Source of the DNA: Acidobacteriota bacterium | Lineage (GTDB): Bacteria > Acidobacteriota > Blastocatellia > Pyrinomonadales > Pyrinomonadaceae | DNA length: 64,000 nucleotides | Direction: 5' to 3' | Assembly (NCBI GenBank): GCA_003223935.1 | Contig: QHXQ01000021.1 | Location: 1 to 64,000, forward strand | In this document: piece by piece, positions 28,476 through 36,987 of the stretch | How the letters are laid out: every line of letters begins with the position of its first letter | How positions within the stretch are numbered: position 1 is the first letter of the stretch | Translations under genes and position numbers: made by a program | The notes under the pieces: generated by a model | The model's database searches: none | What the model saw: the letters and a program-made list of their open reading frames with translations, nothing else | What the model was told of the DNA's origin: nothing

Positions 28476-29030
28476 ATGAGTGTGAATGTAGAGTTTGCGT
28501 CGGACGGACGGCAAGGCATCGTGGCTGAAGGCACGTACATTTGGGATGCGGCGAAGCGTTTGGGCCTGCGTCTGCCGGCCGAATGCGGCGGGCGCGGCGA
28601 GTGCGACACGTGCGCGGTCATCGTGCGCGAAGGCATGACGCTATTGTCAGAGTTGACGAACGCGGAGCGCACGCGGCTCAGTCCTGAACGACTGGCGGCG
28701 GGTGAACGGCTCTCGTGTCAAGCGAAGATCGAGCGCGGCGGTACGCTCGTGCTTGACCCTGTGCCCGCGACCGAACGCGCCGAGACGACCGAAGAGACCA
28801 AGCGCGATTTCAGCACGGAATTTCGTCACCTACCGTTTGATAAAAAATTGGCGACGCTCGTTGAGCTTGAAGTCATCGCCGCCGCGCAGACCTTCAAAGC
28901 GGTGGCCGAGTTGCCGTCCGCGCTCATCCAGAAAGGTCTCGGCGTGATGGCCGCCTACGGCCGCGCCCGCGAGCAACGCCAACGCGCCGAGCATCGCCCG
29001 GCGGAAGAGCAAACGGAAAAGCAGGACTGA
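28476..29030 (+). CDS. 2Fe-2S ferredoxin with a C-terminal helical extension
   Basis: A 184-residue protein. Residues 1-95 are a plant-type/adrenodoxin-like ferredoxin with cluster ligands C37, C43, C46 and C81 (CGGRGECDTC, then LSC). About 85 further residues follow: an acidic linker, FRHLPFDKKL, an amphipathic helix rich in Ala/Leu (about 120-160), and a highly charged tail. The extension is not part of the usual ferredoxin and may dock it to a partner or a membrane. The ATG at 28476 follows GAGAGG at 10 bases. No obvious redox partner gene is adjacent. Confidence 0.88.
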   Translation: MSVNVEFASDGRQGIVAEGTYIWDAAKRLGLRLPAECGGRGECDTCAVIVREGMTLLSELTNAERTRLSPERLAAGERLSCQAKIERGGTLVLDPVPATERAETTEETKRDFSTEFRHLPFDKKLATLVELEVIAAAQTFKAVAELPSALIQKGLGVMAAYGRAREQRQRAEHRPAEEQTEKQD

Positions 29031-29121
29031 AGGCTGTGGGCTGAATAATTGCTTCATTGGTTCATTGGTTTAATGAACCAATAGATCAATCAAACATTCC
29101 TGTTCAGCCCTCAGCCCTTTC
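29029..29121. repeat. nested inverted repeats (GGCTG outer, TTCATTGG inner)
   Basis: Outer arms (about 29029-29044 and 29105-29119) carry GGCTG(T/A)GGGCTGA-like units and their inverse. Inner arms (29052-29070 and 29071-29082) carry ATTGGTTC units. The M28 peptidase ATG lies 10 bp after. Confidence 0.7.
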
Positions 29122-29130
29122 TTCATCCTT

Positions 29131-30144
29131 ATGACACAACCCAACTCAAGATCATCTCAGTCGCGTGCGCCGCAGTTGGCGTTCGCTTTGTTGCTGCTGT
29201 TGCCGCTTGGCTTCATCGGTTGTCCGAGCAGTTCGCCGCCGGAAGCGAACGAGCAAAAAGCAGCGACAGCGCCCGCGCCTGCGACGCCGACGCCTGCGCT
29301 GCCCGCGTTCGACGGGCAGCGCACGTTTATGCACGTGAGCAAGATGGTGGAGATGGGGCCGCGCCCGGCCGGTTCGCAGGAGCTTGCGCGCACGCGGCAG
29401 TACATCATTAACGAGTTGAAATCGTATGGCTTGAAAGTGACGACCGACGAGTTCACGGCGCAGACGCCGCAAGGCCCGAAGCAGATGGTGAACGTGACGG
29501 CAGAACTGCCCGGTCAATCTCAAGACGTGATCGTCATCGGCAGCCATTACGACACGAAGCCCTTCAAAGAGTTTCGCTTCGTCGGCGCAAACGACGCCGG
29601 TTCGTCAACCGGCACGCTGCTCGAACTAGCGCGCGCCTTGAGTAAAGAGAAGCCGCGCCTGACCTATTGGTTTGCTTTCTTCGATGGCGAAGAGGCTTTC
29701 TGTCACGAGTGGGACGAGTGCGGCAAGCCCGGTGCGCCGGACAACACGTATGGCAGTCGGCGTTATGTGGCGCATCTCAAGGAGCAGAATCAGTTGAGCC
29801 GCGTGCGCGCGATGATCCTGCTCGACATGATGGGCTACAAAGATTTGCACCTGCGCCGCGACGACATGGGCACACGCTGGATCGAAGACATCATCTGGCA
29901 GACGGCGAAAGACATCGGGCACGGCGATGTGTTCATCGAGGGCACAGAAGGCGTCGGCGGCGACGACCACGAACCGTTCCTCAAAGCCGGCATCGAAGCC
30001 GTGGACATCATCCAACTCGAAGACTACCCCTACTGGCACAAGCCCGACGACACACTCGACAAAATCTCCCCCCGCAGCCTCCAAGTCGTCGGCGAAACCT
30101 TGATCGCCAGCCTGCCGCGCATAGAACAACGACTACAAAAATGA
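29131..30144 (+). CDS. M28 peptidase / glutaminyl-peptide cyclotransferase-like lipoprotein
   Basis: A 337-residue exported zinc enzyme. The signal peptide ends in LGFIGCPS, so Cys near 31 is likely lipidated; a Pro/Ala/Thr spacer follows. The M28 core is complete: SHYDTK, NDAGSSTG, FDGEEAF, DMMGYKD and the terminal HKPDDT. The FDGEEAF and YWHKPDDT motifs point to the glutaminyl cyclase branch, which forms N-terminal pyroglutamate, but a simple aminopeptidase cannot be excluded. The spacing to the next gene is about 40 bp with a small repeat. Confidence 0.9.
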   Translation: MTQPNSRSSQSRAPQLAFALLLLLPLGFIGCPSSSPPEANEQKAATAPAPATPTPALPAFDGQRTFMHVSKMVEMGPRPAGSQELARTRQYIINELKSYGLKVTTDEFTAQTPQGPKQMVNVTAELPGQSQDVIVIGSHYDTKPFKEFRFVGANDAGSSTGTLLELARALSKEKPRLTYWFAFFDGEEAFCHEWDECGKPGAPDNTYGSRRYVAHLKEQNQLSRVRAMILLDMMGYKDLHLRRDDMGTRWIEDIIWQTAKDIGHGDVFIEGTEGVGGDDHEPFLKAGIEAVDIIQLEDYPYWHKPDDTLDKISPRSLQVVGETLIASLPRIEQRLQK

Positions 30145-30174
30145 TGATTGATGAACGAATAATAGTTTTCGTTC
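30140..30174. repeat. short heptad run and hairpin before uspA gene
   Basis: Three 7-bp units (AATGATG-like, 30140-30160) lead into a 7-bp stem (30153-30159 with 30168-30174). GGAGG of the next gene follows at once, so the hairpin could mask or expose its ribosome site. Confidence 0.5.
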
Positions 30175-30187
30175 GGAGGTTTTCGTC

Positions 30188-30628
30188 ATGCTAAAGGCGC
30201 AAGATTTGCTCGTGCCTGTGGACTTCTCGCCGTGCTCGTTGAATGCTCTGCGCGTGGCGCTTGGCATGGCTGCGCCGGATGGCGACGTGACATTGTTGCA
30301 CGTGATCGATCAGCACTTCATCGAAGACTGCGCGGCGGCAGGGATGGGCACGACGGAAGCGATCACGGCGCAGTTGCGCACGCGCGCCGATGCGAGTTTT
30401 GAGGAGATGCTGACGGGCTTGGACGCTGACGGCGTGGACATCGAGCGCATGGTCGTGGTCGGCGTGCCGTTCGCAGAGATTTTGAAGATCGCGCGCGATC
30501 TCGATCTGCCGATGATCGTGATGGGCGCGCGCGGGCGTTCGACGCCGCCCGAAGAGTTGCTGTTCGGCTCAACGGTCGAGCGCGTCATCCGCGCGGCGCG
30601 CATTCCGGTGCTCTGTGTGCCGTATTGA
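30188..30628 (+). CDS. universal stress protein (UspA family)
   Basis: A 146-residue single-domain UspA protein. It begins DLLVPVDFSPCSLNALRVAL and ends with the ATP-binding type signature GARGRSTPPEELLFGST followed by IPVLCVPY. Such proteins bind ATP and help cells survive stress or growth arrest. The ATG is preceded by GGAGG. The isopropylmalate-type dehydrogenase gene follows after about 15 bp, so the two are likely in one transcript, although no functional link is evident. Confidence 0.92.
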   Translation: MLKAQDLLVPVDFSPCSLNALRVALGMAAPDGDVTLLHVIDQHFIEDCAAAGMGTTEAITAQLRTRADASFEEMLTGLDADGVDIERMVVVGVPFAEILKIARDLDLPMIVMGARGRSTPPEELLFGSTVERVIRAARIPVLCVPY

Positions 30629-30643
30629 TCGGGAAGAGAATTG

Positions 30644-31717
30644 ATGACGAGGAATGTAAAACGGATCGCGGTTGTGGCAGGCGACGGCATCGGGCCGGAG
30701 GTGACGCGAGAAGCTGTGCGCGTGCTTGAGTTGTTGCGCGCGACGCATGGCGTTGAGCTTGAGTTGCAGGCGTTCGATTGGGGCGCGGAGAAGTTTTTGC
30801 GCGAAGGCGTGACGCTGCCCGATGGCGCGCTTGAGATGCTCACGCGCGAGTTCGATGCGATCTTCGCAGGCGCGTTTGGCGATCCGCGTGTGCCGTCGAA
30901 TAAACACGCCGAAGACATACTGCTCGGCATGCGGCGCAAGCTCGATCTCTATATCAACCTGCGACCGGTGCGGCTGTTGGACGCGCGGCTGACGCCTTTG
31001 CGCGAACGCAAGATCGAAGACGTTGATTTTGTCGTCTTTCGCGAGAACACAGAGGGCGCGTACTGCGGCGCGGGCGGGTTTTTGAAGCGCGGCACGCAGG
31101 ATGAGATCGCCACGCAAGAGGAACTGAATACGCGACGCGGCGTGGAAAGAATTATCGTTGCGGCGTTCGAGTATGCGCGTAAGCAAGGCCGCAAAAAAGT
31201 GACGATGGCGGACAAGTCGAACGTGCAACGCTTCGGTGGCGACCTGTGGCAGCGCGTGTTCAAAGAGGTCGCAGTTGGCTACGCAGAGATCGAAGCGAAC
31301 CATCAGTACGTTGATGCGATGGCGATGTTCATGGTGCTGAATCCGGCGCAGTACGACGTGATCGTGACGAACAATCTGTTCGGCGACATCCTGACCGACT
31401 TGGGCGCAGCGCTGCAAGGTGGGCTTGGCCTCGCCGCATCGGGCAACATACATCCCGGTCGTGTCTCTCTGTTTGAGCCGGTGCATGGCAGCGCGCCGCC
31501 ACTTGCGGGCAAGGGCGTGGCGAATCCATGTGGTGCTATTCTGACTGCGGCGATGATGTTAGAATACTTGGGGCACGACGCGGCGAGCCGTGCAGTTGAA
31601 GTGGCGGTGCGCTTGAGCATTAACGCAGGCGAGACGACGCGCGATCTCGGCGGCCAACTCTCGACGACGGAAGCCAGCGCGAGTATCTGCCGGCACATCG
31701 AACGGGCAGCGCAGTAG
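30644..31717 (+). CDS. leuB: isocitrate/isopropylmalate dehydrogenase family (probably LeuB)
   Basis: A 357-residue NAD(P)-dependent beta-decarboxylating dehydrogenase. It opens with IAVVAGDGIGPEV, has the substrate-binding LRPVRLL arginines and the FRENTEGAY loop, the catalytic Lys in MADKSNV, and NNLFGDILTDLGA with the metal-binding aspartates. It is most like 3-isopropylmalate dehydrogenase (leucine synthesis), but tartrate/malate dehydrogenases of the family share this build. No other leucine genes are nearby. ATG at 30644 is preferred over TTG at 30641. Confidence 0.85.
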   Translation: MTRNVKRIAVVAGDGIGPEVTREAVRVLELLRATHGVELELQAFDWGAEKFLREGVTLPDGALEMLTREFDAIFAGAFGDPRVPSNKHAEDILLGMRRKLDLYINLRPVRLLDARLTPLRERKIEDVDFVVFRENTEGAYCGAGGFLKRGTQDEIATQEELNTRRGVERIIVAAFEYARKQGRKKVTMADKSNVQRFGGDLWQRVFKEVAVGYAEIEANHQYVDAMAMFMVLNPAQYDVIVTNNLFGDILTDLGAALQGGLGLAASGNIHPGRVSLFEPVHGSAPPLAGKGVANPCGAILTAAMMLEYLGHDAASRAVEVAVRLSINAGETTRDLGGQLSTTEASASICRHIERAAQ

Positions 31718-31760
31718 CTCGTTCTCGCAAACAGTTGTCAGTATTCGTGGCCGCTCTTTG

Positions 31761-31832
31761 AAACCACGAAACCATACGAAGCGACATGAAAAAAGAATTC
31801 CGTTCGTGCTGTTTCGTGTGATTTCGTGGTTA
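31761..31832. repeat. inverted repeat with ACGAA/TTCGT units
   Basis: Left arm 31761-31800 carries CCACGAA, CATACGAA and related units; right arm 31801-31832 carries TTCGTG units in inverse order. Period is 7-10 bp and irregular. The next ATG is 31 bp further on. Confidence 0.65.
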
Positions 31833-31863
31833 AATTGTTTTCAGTCGGGCGCGTTAAAGGATC

Positions 31864-32625
31864 ATGGGCAGCAAGGGCAAAGACGCGGGGCATAAGATTC
31901 TGGCGATCATCGTCATCTTGGCGATGCTGGCGTTGATGGGCATCCCTGCGCCGGTCATCTTCTTCTTCGCCGTCGTCGTCTATTTCATCTGGCGCGCGGT
32001 TGATCGCTCGGAACAGCACGAGACGCGCCGCATCTTCGACTTCTACTTGAACGCCAACGAAATCCTGCGCGAAGACGAACGGCGCTGGTTCGGGTTTGAA
32101 ATCCGCGAAGTGATCGAACAGGGCGAGACCGTGTTGCACACGATGAAGGACGCGCCGCCGCTCGTCTATTTCACGCTTGGCGCACTCTATCATCGCGCCG
32201 AAGAGCACGTGGAAGCGGCCGAGCACTTGGCTTACGTCGTCGAATCGGACGCGGCCGACGAGCGCCACTTGAACGCGCCGTCGCCTGAGTTACGTCGTTA
32301 CGTCAACGTCCTGCGCCGGCTCGAACATGAACCGGGCGATGGGCCCCAGACGCTCGCAGCGATCCGCAGTCTCGAACGCGCACGCCGCACGCGCGCCGCA
32401 CAGATGCTCGCAGAAGCCCGCGCCCGGCTCAACGGCACACAGCCAGCCGCTTTGCCGCACGCAGAGCCGCGGCCGCTTACCTCAACCTCGAAGCCGCTTC
32501 ACGAGGCAACGGCACGTCTGCCATTCACCGCCCATCAGCCGCCCGCGCCTGCGCCGCCCTCAACGCCGCCGCCGATTGCCGAAGTCCTGCGCGACGTATA
32601 CGAGGAAGAGCAGAAGACAGCGTAA
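31864..32625 (+). CDS. membrane protein of unknown function
   Basis: A 253-residue protein with two adjacent hydrophobic segments at the N-terminus (about residues 11-48), a soluble middle (residues 55-190) rich in Glu, Arg and aromatic residues, and a Pro/Thr-rich tail. The middle has helix pairs such as YFTLGALYHRAEEHVEAAEHLAYVV that look like a degenerate TPR. I do not recognise a named family. The downstream Ser/Thr kinase is about 95 bp away and could act on it; that is only neighbourhood evidence. Confidence 0.7.
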   Translation: MGSKGKDAGHKILAIIVILAMLALMGIPAPVIFFFAVVVYFIWRAVDRSEQHETRRIFDFYLNANEILREDERRWFGFEIREVIEQGETVLHTMKDAPPLVYFTLGALYHRAEEHVEAAEHLAYVVESDAADERHLNAPSPELRRYVNVLRRLEHEPGDGPQTLAAIRSLERARRTRAAQMLAEARARLNGTQPAALPHAEPRPLTSTSKPLHEATARLPFTAHQPPAPAPPSTPPPIAEVLRDVYEEEQKTA

Positions 32626-32627
32626 CA

Positions 32628-32712
32628 AGTAGTCAGTAGGTTTTTGGGCGAGCCTTTATTCGTTTCTCGGCATCAGCATTTTATACTCAGCGCGTCTTTT
32701 CTACTGACTACT
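32628..32712. repeat. inverted repeat, AGTAGTC type
   Basis: Perfect 12-bp arms at 32628-32639 and 32701-32712, separated by 61 bases. The arm unit resembles the GGCAGTA heptad at 14445. The kinase GTG start is 8 bp after the right arm. Confidence 0.6.
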
Positions 32713-32720
32713 ATTTTGTC

Positions 32721-33965
32721 GTGGCAGCAGAGACGATCATCGGCAGTTATCGGCTCGAAGAGCGCATTGGGCGCGGCGGGATGGGTGTGGTCTATCGCGG
32801 GCGACATACGAAGTTGCCGCGCGAGGTCGCGATCAAGTCCATCAGCCCGCGCACAGACGAGCATGACCTGCGCCACTTGCGTCATCGCTTCGAGCGCGAA
32901 GCGTTCATCCAGTCGCAGCTTGATCATCCGGGCATCGTCAAGATTTACGACTACATCGTCGCCGAGCAGACCTACTACATCGTGATGGAGTACATCGCCG
33001 GGCGCTCGCTCGCCGGCCTGCTCGCGCAACCGCTTTCAATCGAACGCGCGCTCTATCTCTTCGAGCAAATCTTGGCGGCCGTCGCCTACGCGCACACCTT
33101 TACTTATCGCGACGTTGATGGCGCGGAGCGGCGCGGCATCATTCACCGCGATCTCAAATCGGCCAACATCCTCGTCACACTGCATGATCAGATCAAGATC
33201 ACGGACTTCGGCATCGTCAAACTTGTCGGCGCGGAGCAGACAGACACTTCAGGCACAAACTATGGCACGCCGGAATACGTCTCGCCCGAACAGGCCGAAG
33301 GCGCGCCGGTTGATCAACGTTCAGACATCTACACGCTCGGCGTCATCCTCTATGAGATGCTCGCTGGGCGCACGCCCTTCGGCAGTCAAGCCGAGCCGCT
33401 ACAGCGCACCGAAATTCTGCGCGCGCACATCGAGCGCAGACCGCGCCCGCCGGCAGAATTAAATCCGCAAGTGTCAACGGAAGTCGAAGCGGTCGTCTTG
33501 CACGCACTCGAAAAAGACCCGGCGCGGCGCTTTCAAACGGCCAGCGATTTCCTACGCGCCGTCCGGCGTGTGCGCAACATGGAGTCGGGCGAGCACGTGC
33601 TGCCGTCGCCAGCGACTTATGGTTCGTATCACTACGTCGGCACGCACGAGTTGCGCGAGTTGCAAACGTCCGACACGGCGCGGCAGGGTTATGTGACGCA
33701 GGCGATCAGCCGTGTGACCTGCGCCGCCTGCGGGACTGAAGCGGAGCCGGGCGCAGACGTGTGCCGCGCGTGCGGCGCGGGCTTGCATGCCTCGTCGGCA
33801 ACGACGCGCATCGTGCAGCCGGAAGCGAGCGAGCGCGGTTGGTGGCTCGTCGTTGCAGGCTTTATCGCGCTGCTGCTCATCGGCCTCGCGCTCGGCTCTT
33901 GGCGCGCACACCATTCTCCATCACAAACCAACGCGCCGCCCGCCGGGTCGGGCGACAATCGTTAG
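32721..33965 (+). CDS. Ser/Thr protein kinase with zinc ribbon and membrane anchor
   Basis: A 414-residue PknB-type kinase. It has the glycine loop IGRGGMGVVY, Lys in VAIKSI, catalytic HRDLKSANIL, DFG, and the activation region GTPEYVSPEQ. After the kinase domain (about 10-275) come CAACG and CRACG, a four-Cys zinc ribbon (about 330-355), then one hydrophobic segment (about 372-392). The domain order puts kinase and ribbon in the cytosol and a very short tail outside, so it is not a typical external-sensor kinase. GTG at 32721 is the start. Confidence 0.93.
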   Translation: MAAETIIGSYRLEERIGRGGMGVVYRGRHTKLPREVAIKSISPRTDEHDLRHLRHRFEREAFIQSQLDHPGIVKIYDYIVAEQTYYIVMEYIAGRSLAGLLAQPLSIERALYLFEQILAAVAYAHTFTYRDVDGAERRGIIHRDLKSANILVTLHDQIKITDFGIVKLVGAEQTDTSGTNYGTPEYVSPEQAEGAPVDQRSDIYTLGVILYEMLAGRTPFGSQAEPLQRTEILRAHIERRPRPPAELNPQVSTEVEAVVLHALEKDPARRFQTASDFLRAVRRVRNMESGEHVLPSPATYGSYHYVGTHELRELQTSDTARQGYVTQAISRVTCAACGTEAEPGADVCRACGAGLHASSATTRIVQPEASERGWWLVVAGFIALLLIGLALGSWRAHHSPSQTNAPPAGSGDNR

Positions 33966-33971
33966 TCCTGT

Positions 33972-34050
33972 TGTGCCTTTGCGTCTTTGCGTGAGGCTCT
34001 TAGTTGCGTTAAAAACAACCTCACGCAAAGGCGCAAAGAAGGACGCAAAG
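33972..34050. repeat. inverted repeat, 8-bp CGCAAAG type
   Basis: Left arm (33972-34000) has CTTTGCGT units; right arm (34018-34050) has CGCAAAGG-type units inverse to it, with GCGTTAAAAAC at the border. cinA starts directly at the end of the right arm. The same unit recurs at 54893. Confidence 0.75.
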
Positions 34051-35286
34051 ATGCTCACAGCGGAGATCATCGCCATCGGATCGGAATTGTTGACGCCGTT
34101 TCATGCAGACACGAACAGCCTGTGGTTGACTGAGAAACTGAACAGCGTCGGCATCGAGGTCAAACTCAAAACCATCGTCGGCGACGACGACGCGCGGCTC
34201 GAAGAGACTCTGCGCGATGCCCTGCGCCGTTCGCGCGTCGTCATCACGACTGGCGGCCTCGGCCCCACCGAAGACGACATCACGCGCAAGATCGCCGCCC
34301 GCGCTTTGGGTCGTCGCTTGCTGCTCAACGAAAAAGTTTTGGAGGACATACGCGCGAAGTTCATGCGTTGGGGCCGCAAGATGCCTGAGATCAACACGCG
34401 GCAGGCGATGGTGATCGAGGGCGCAGAGGTCTTGGACAACCCGAACGGCACAGCACCCGGCATGTACCTCGAACACGAAGGGCGCGCAGTCGTCCTGCTG
34501 CCGGGGCCGCCGCGCGAGATGCGCCCGATGTACGAAAATTTTATCAATGCAAGGCTCGCGGCCAAGGCGGGCGACCTGCGCGTCGTGCGGCGCGTGCTGC
34601 GCGTCGTCGGGCTTGGCGAATCGGCCGTTGACGAACGTATCGCGCCGGTCTATACGCAATATCAGAATCCGCAGACGACGATCCTGTTCAACCGCTCAGA
34701 GATCGAGATACACCTGACCGCGCAAGGTAAGACAGAACAGGAAGCGGAACTATTGCTCGACGGCCTCGCCGGTCAGATCGAAGAACGACTCGGCGAGTCC
34801 GTCTTTGCCTTTCGCGGCGAGATGATGGAAGAGGTCGTCGGTTTGCGCCTTGCAGTCAACGGCTTCACGCTCGCCGTCGCCGAAAGCTGCACGGGCGGAC
34901 TGATCGCCGAGCGTCTGACCGAAGTGCCCGGTTCATCGAACTACTTCAAAGAGGGTGTGGTCACATACTCGAACGAGGCGAAGGTGCGTCTGCTCGGCGT
35001 GCCGGCCGATCTCATCGGCGAGTACGGCGCGGTCAGCGCGCCCGTCGCGGAAGCGATGGCCGAAGGCGTGCGCGAACGCGCGGAGACCGATTTCGGTCTC
35101 GCCGTTACAGGCATCGCCGGCCCCGATGGCGGCACAGAAGACAAGCCCGTCGGTCTCGTCTATATCGCGCTCTCAGACGACGCACACACAGAGCATCGCA
35201 AACTACTCTTGCCCGGCGACCGACAGCTCATACGCTGGCGTGCCTCGCAAGCCGCGCTCGATCTTTTACGTCGGCGTCTGATCTGA
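34051..35286 (+). CDS. cinA: CinA: nicotinamide-nucleotide amidohydrolase
   Basis: A 411-residue CinA. The N-terminal MoCF-like domain has TAEIIAIGSELL and TTGGLGPTEDDITR; the C-terminal amidase domain has AESCTGGLIAERLT and FGLAVTGIAGPDGG. It cleaves NMN to nicotinate mononucleotide and can also hydrolyse ADP-ribose in two-domain forms. The frame extends 88 codons upstream, but that part is kinase shadow and repeat, so ATG at 34051 is used. The next gene starts 3 bp after its stop. Confidence 0.95.
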   Translation: MLTAEIIAIGSELLTPFHADTNSLWLTEKLNSVGIEVKLKTIVGDDDARLEETLRDALRRSRVVITTGGLGPTEDDITRKIAARALGRRLLLNEKVLEDIRAKFMRWGRKMPEINTRQAMVIEGAEVLDNPNGTAPGMYLEHEGRAVVLLPGPPREMRPMYENFINARLAAKAGDLRVVRRVLRVVGLGESAVDERIAPVYTQYQNPQTTILFNRSEIEIHLTAQGKTEQEAELLLDGLAGQIEERLGESVFAFRGEMMEEVVGLRLAVNGFTLAVAESCTGGLIAERLTEVPGSSNYFKEGVVTYSNEAKVRLLGVPADLIGEYGAVSAPVAEAMAEGVRERAETDFGLAVTGIAGPDGGTEDKPVGLVYIALSDDAHTEHRKLLLPGDRQLIRWRASQAALDLLRRRLI

Positions 35287-35288
35287 AC

Positions 35289-35903
35289 ATGTGGCTGGCA
35301 CTCATCGTCGTCCTCGCGTATCTGCTCGGCTCGATCCCGTTCGGTTATTTGATCGTGCGCCTGCGCGGCGGGGGCGATGTGCGGGCGAGCGGGTCGGGCG
35401 GGACGGGCGCGACCAACGTGACGCGGCGCGCGGGCAAGGGTGCGGGACTCGCGACGCTTGCGCTCGATGCGTTGAAGGGTGTGCTCGCGGTTGTGCTCGC
35501 GCGTCAGTTGTTATTGCCGAACTTCGGCATCAACTGGTGGGTCGCCGCCGCCGCCTTCGCCGCCATCGTCGGGCACTGCTTCCCGGTCTGGCTCAAGTTT
35601 CGCGGCGGCAAAGGCGTGGCGACGGGTCTCGGCGTCTTTCTCGCGCTCGCGCCTGCGGCGGTTGGCATCGTCGCCGTTGTCTTCCTGCTCGTCGTCTGGC
35701 GCACGCGCTACGTCTCGCTCGGTTCGATCACGGCCGCCGCGTGTGTGCCGCTCTGCATCTGGGTACTTGGGCGCTCGGCTGCGACGCCTGCTCGCTTCGC
35801 GCCATTGCTCGCGGTCGCGCTCGCTGGCAGCGCATTGATCATCTACATGCACCGAGCCAACATCGGCCGCCTGCTGCGCGGCACGGAGAACAAGTTGAAA
35901 TGA
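35289..35903 (+). CDS. plsY: PlsY: acyl-phosphate glycerol-3-phosphate acyltransferase
   Basis: A 204-residue integral membrane protein with about five helices. The three PlsY motifs are present: GSIPFGYLI, SGGTGATNVTR (usual SGNxGATN with Gly for Asn) and GHCFPVWLKFRGGKGVAT. It adds the first acyl chain to glycerol-3-phosphate in phospholipid synthesis. gpsA, which makes that substrate, lies next to it, a common pairing. Translation is probably coupled to cinA. Confidence 0.95.
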   Translation: MWLALIVVLAYLLGSIPFGYLIVRLRGGGDVRASGSGGTGATNVTRRAGKGAGLATLALDALKGVLAVVLARQLLLPNFGINWWVAAAAFAAIVGHCFPVWLKFRGGKGVATGLGVFLALAPAAVGIVAVVFLLVVWRTRYVSLGSITAAACVPLCIWVLGRSAATPARFAPLLAVALAGSALIIYMHRANIGRLLRGTENKLK

Positions 35904-35972
35904 TGAACGATGAACGCAGAACGATGAATGAAAGAATAATACTTCCCAGTTCATCGTTCATCGTTCATCATT
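35900..35972. repeat. inverted heptad repeat, AACGATG type
   Basis: Left arm 35900-35933 has AACGATG units with an ...GAACGC.GAACGATGAATGAAAG core; right arm 35949-35972 is inverse. It overlaps the plsY stop, and gpsA starts 7 bp later. Nearly the same core recurs at 52132 and 63940. Confidence 0.8.
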
Positions 35973-35978
35973 CTGATT

Positions 35979-36977
35979 ATGCGTCGCATCGCCATCATGG
36001 GCGCGGGCGGTTGGGGGACGGCGCTTGGCGTAGTGGCCGGGCGTGCGGGGCATGCGGTGCGTCTATGGTCGCGTAATGCGGCAGTGGTGGAGAGCATCAA
36101 CCGCGAGCGCGTGAACAGCATCTATCTCGCGGCACATCGGATCGAGGGCGACGTGCGCGCGACAACAAACACGGGCGAAGCTTTGCGCGATGCTGAGATC
36201 GTCATTCTCGCTGCGCCGTCGCACGCGACGCGCGCATTGCTTGCACGCGTGGCTGATGCTGTGCGACCGGAGACGATCTTGGTCAGTGCGACGAAGGGGA
36301 TTGAGATCGAGACGGGGCAGCGCATCTCTGAAGTTGTGCGCGATGTGTTAGGTGCTGAATATGCGGCGCGGTTCGTCTGTCTGTCTGGGCCTTCGTTCGC
36401 GCAGGAGGTGGCGGCGCGACAGCCGACGGCTGTGGTTGCGGCGTGCGCCGATCAGAGTTTGGGCGAGACAGTGCAAGCGGTTTTGAGTTTTGAGAATTTG
36501 CGTATCTATACGAACACGGACGTGGCGGGGACGGAACTTGGCGGCGCGGTTAAGAACGTGATCGCGGTGGCGGCGGGGATGTGTTCCGGGTTAGGATTGG
36601 GCGCAAACAGCATCGCAGCTTTGATCACTCGGGGCTTGGCCGAGATCGTCCGTTTGGCAACGGCGCAAGGCGCGCGGCTTGAGACGTTGATGGGTCTCGC
36701 AGGTCTCGGCGACTTGGTGTTGACCTGCACAGGCGGCCTGTCGCGCAACCGCTTCGTCGGCCAAGAACTGGGGCGCGGGCGCAAGCTTGAGGAGATTTTA
36801 GCGAGCATGCACGAAGTGGCTGAAGGCGTGCGCACGACCCGTGCCGTCAAGCTGTTGGCGGAGCGGCTCAATGTCGAGATGCCGATTACAGATCAAGTTC
36901 ATGCCGTGCTGTACGAAGACCGAAGCGTGCGCGCGGCCGTCGCGCAGTTGATGGCGCGACCGCTTAAAGGAGAATAA
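35979..36977 (+). CDS. gpsA: GpsA: glycerol-3-phosphate dehydrogenase [NAD(P)+]
   Basis: A 332-residue enzyme with an N-terminal Rossmann motif (IAIMGAGGWGTALG) and the family blocks SATKGIE, LSGPSFAQEVA, the catalytic Lys in GGAVKNVIAVAAG, and GLGDLVLTCTG. It reduces dihydroxyacetone phosphate to glycerol-3-phosphate for membrane lipids. The gene lies between plsY and smpB; its stop is 10 bp before the smpB ATG. It is separated from plsY by a hairpin repeat. Confidence 0.96.
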   Translation: MRRIAIMGAGGWGTALGVVAGRAGHAVRLWSRNAAVVESINRERVNSIYLAAHRIEGDVRATTNTGEALRDAEIVILAAPSHATRALLARVADAVRPETILVSATKGIEIETGQRISEVVRDVLGAEYAARFVCLSGPSFAQEVAARQPTAVVAACADQSLGETVQAVLSFENLRIYTNTDVAGTELGGAVKNVIAVAAGMCSGLGLGANSIAALITRGLAEIVRLATAQGARLETLMGLAGLGDLVLTCTGGLSRNRFVGQELGRGRKLEEILASMHEVAEGVRTTRAVKLLAERLNVEMPITDQVHAVLYEDRSVRAAVAQLMARPLKGE

Positions 36978-36987
36978 AAGCGCTTTA

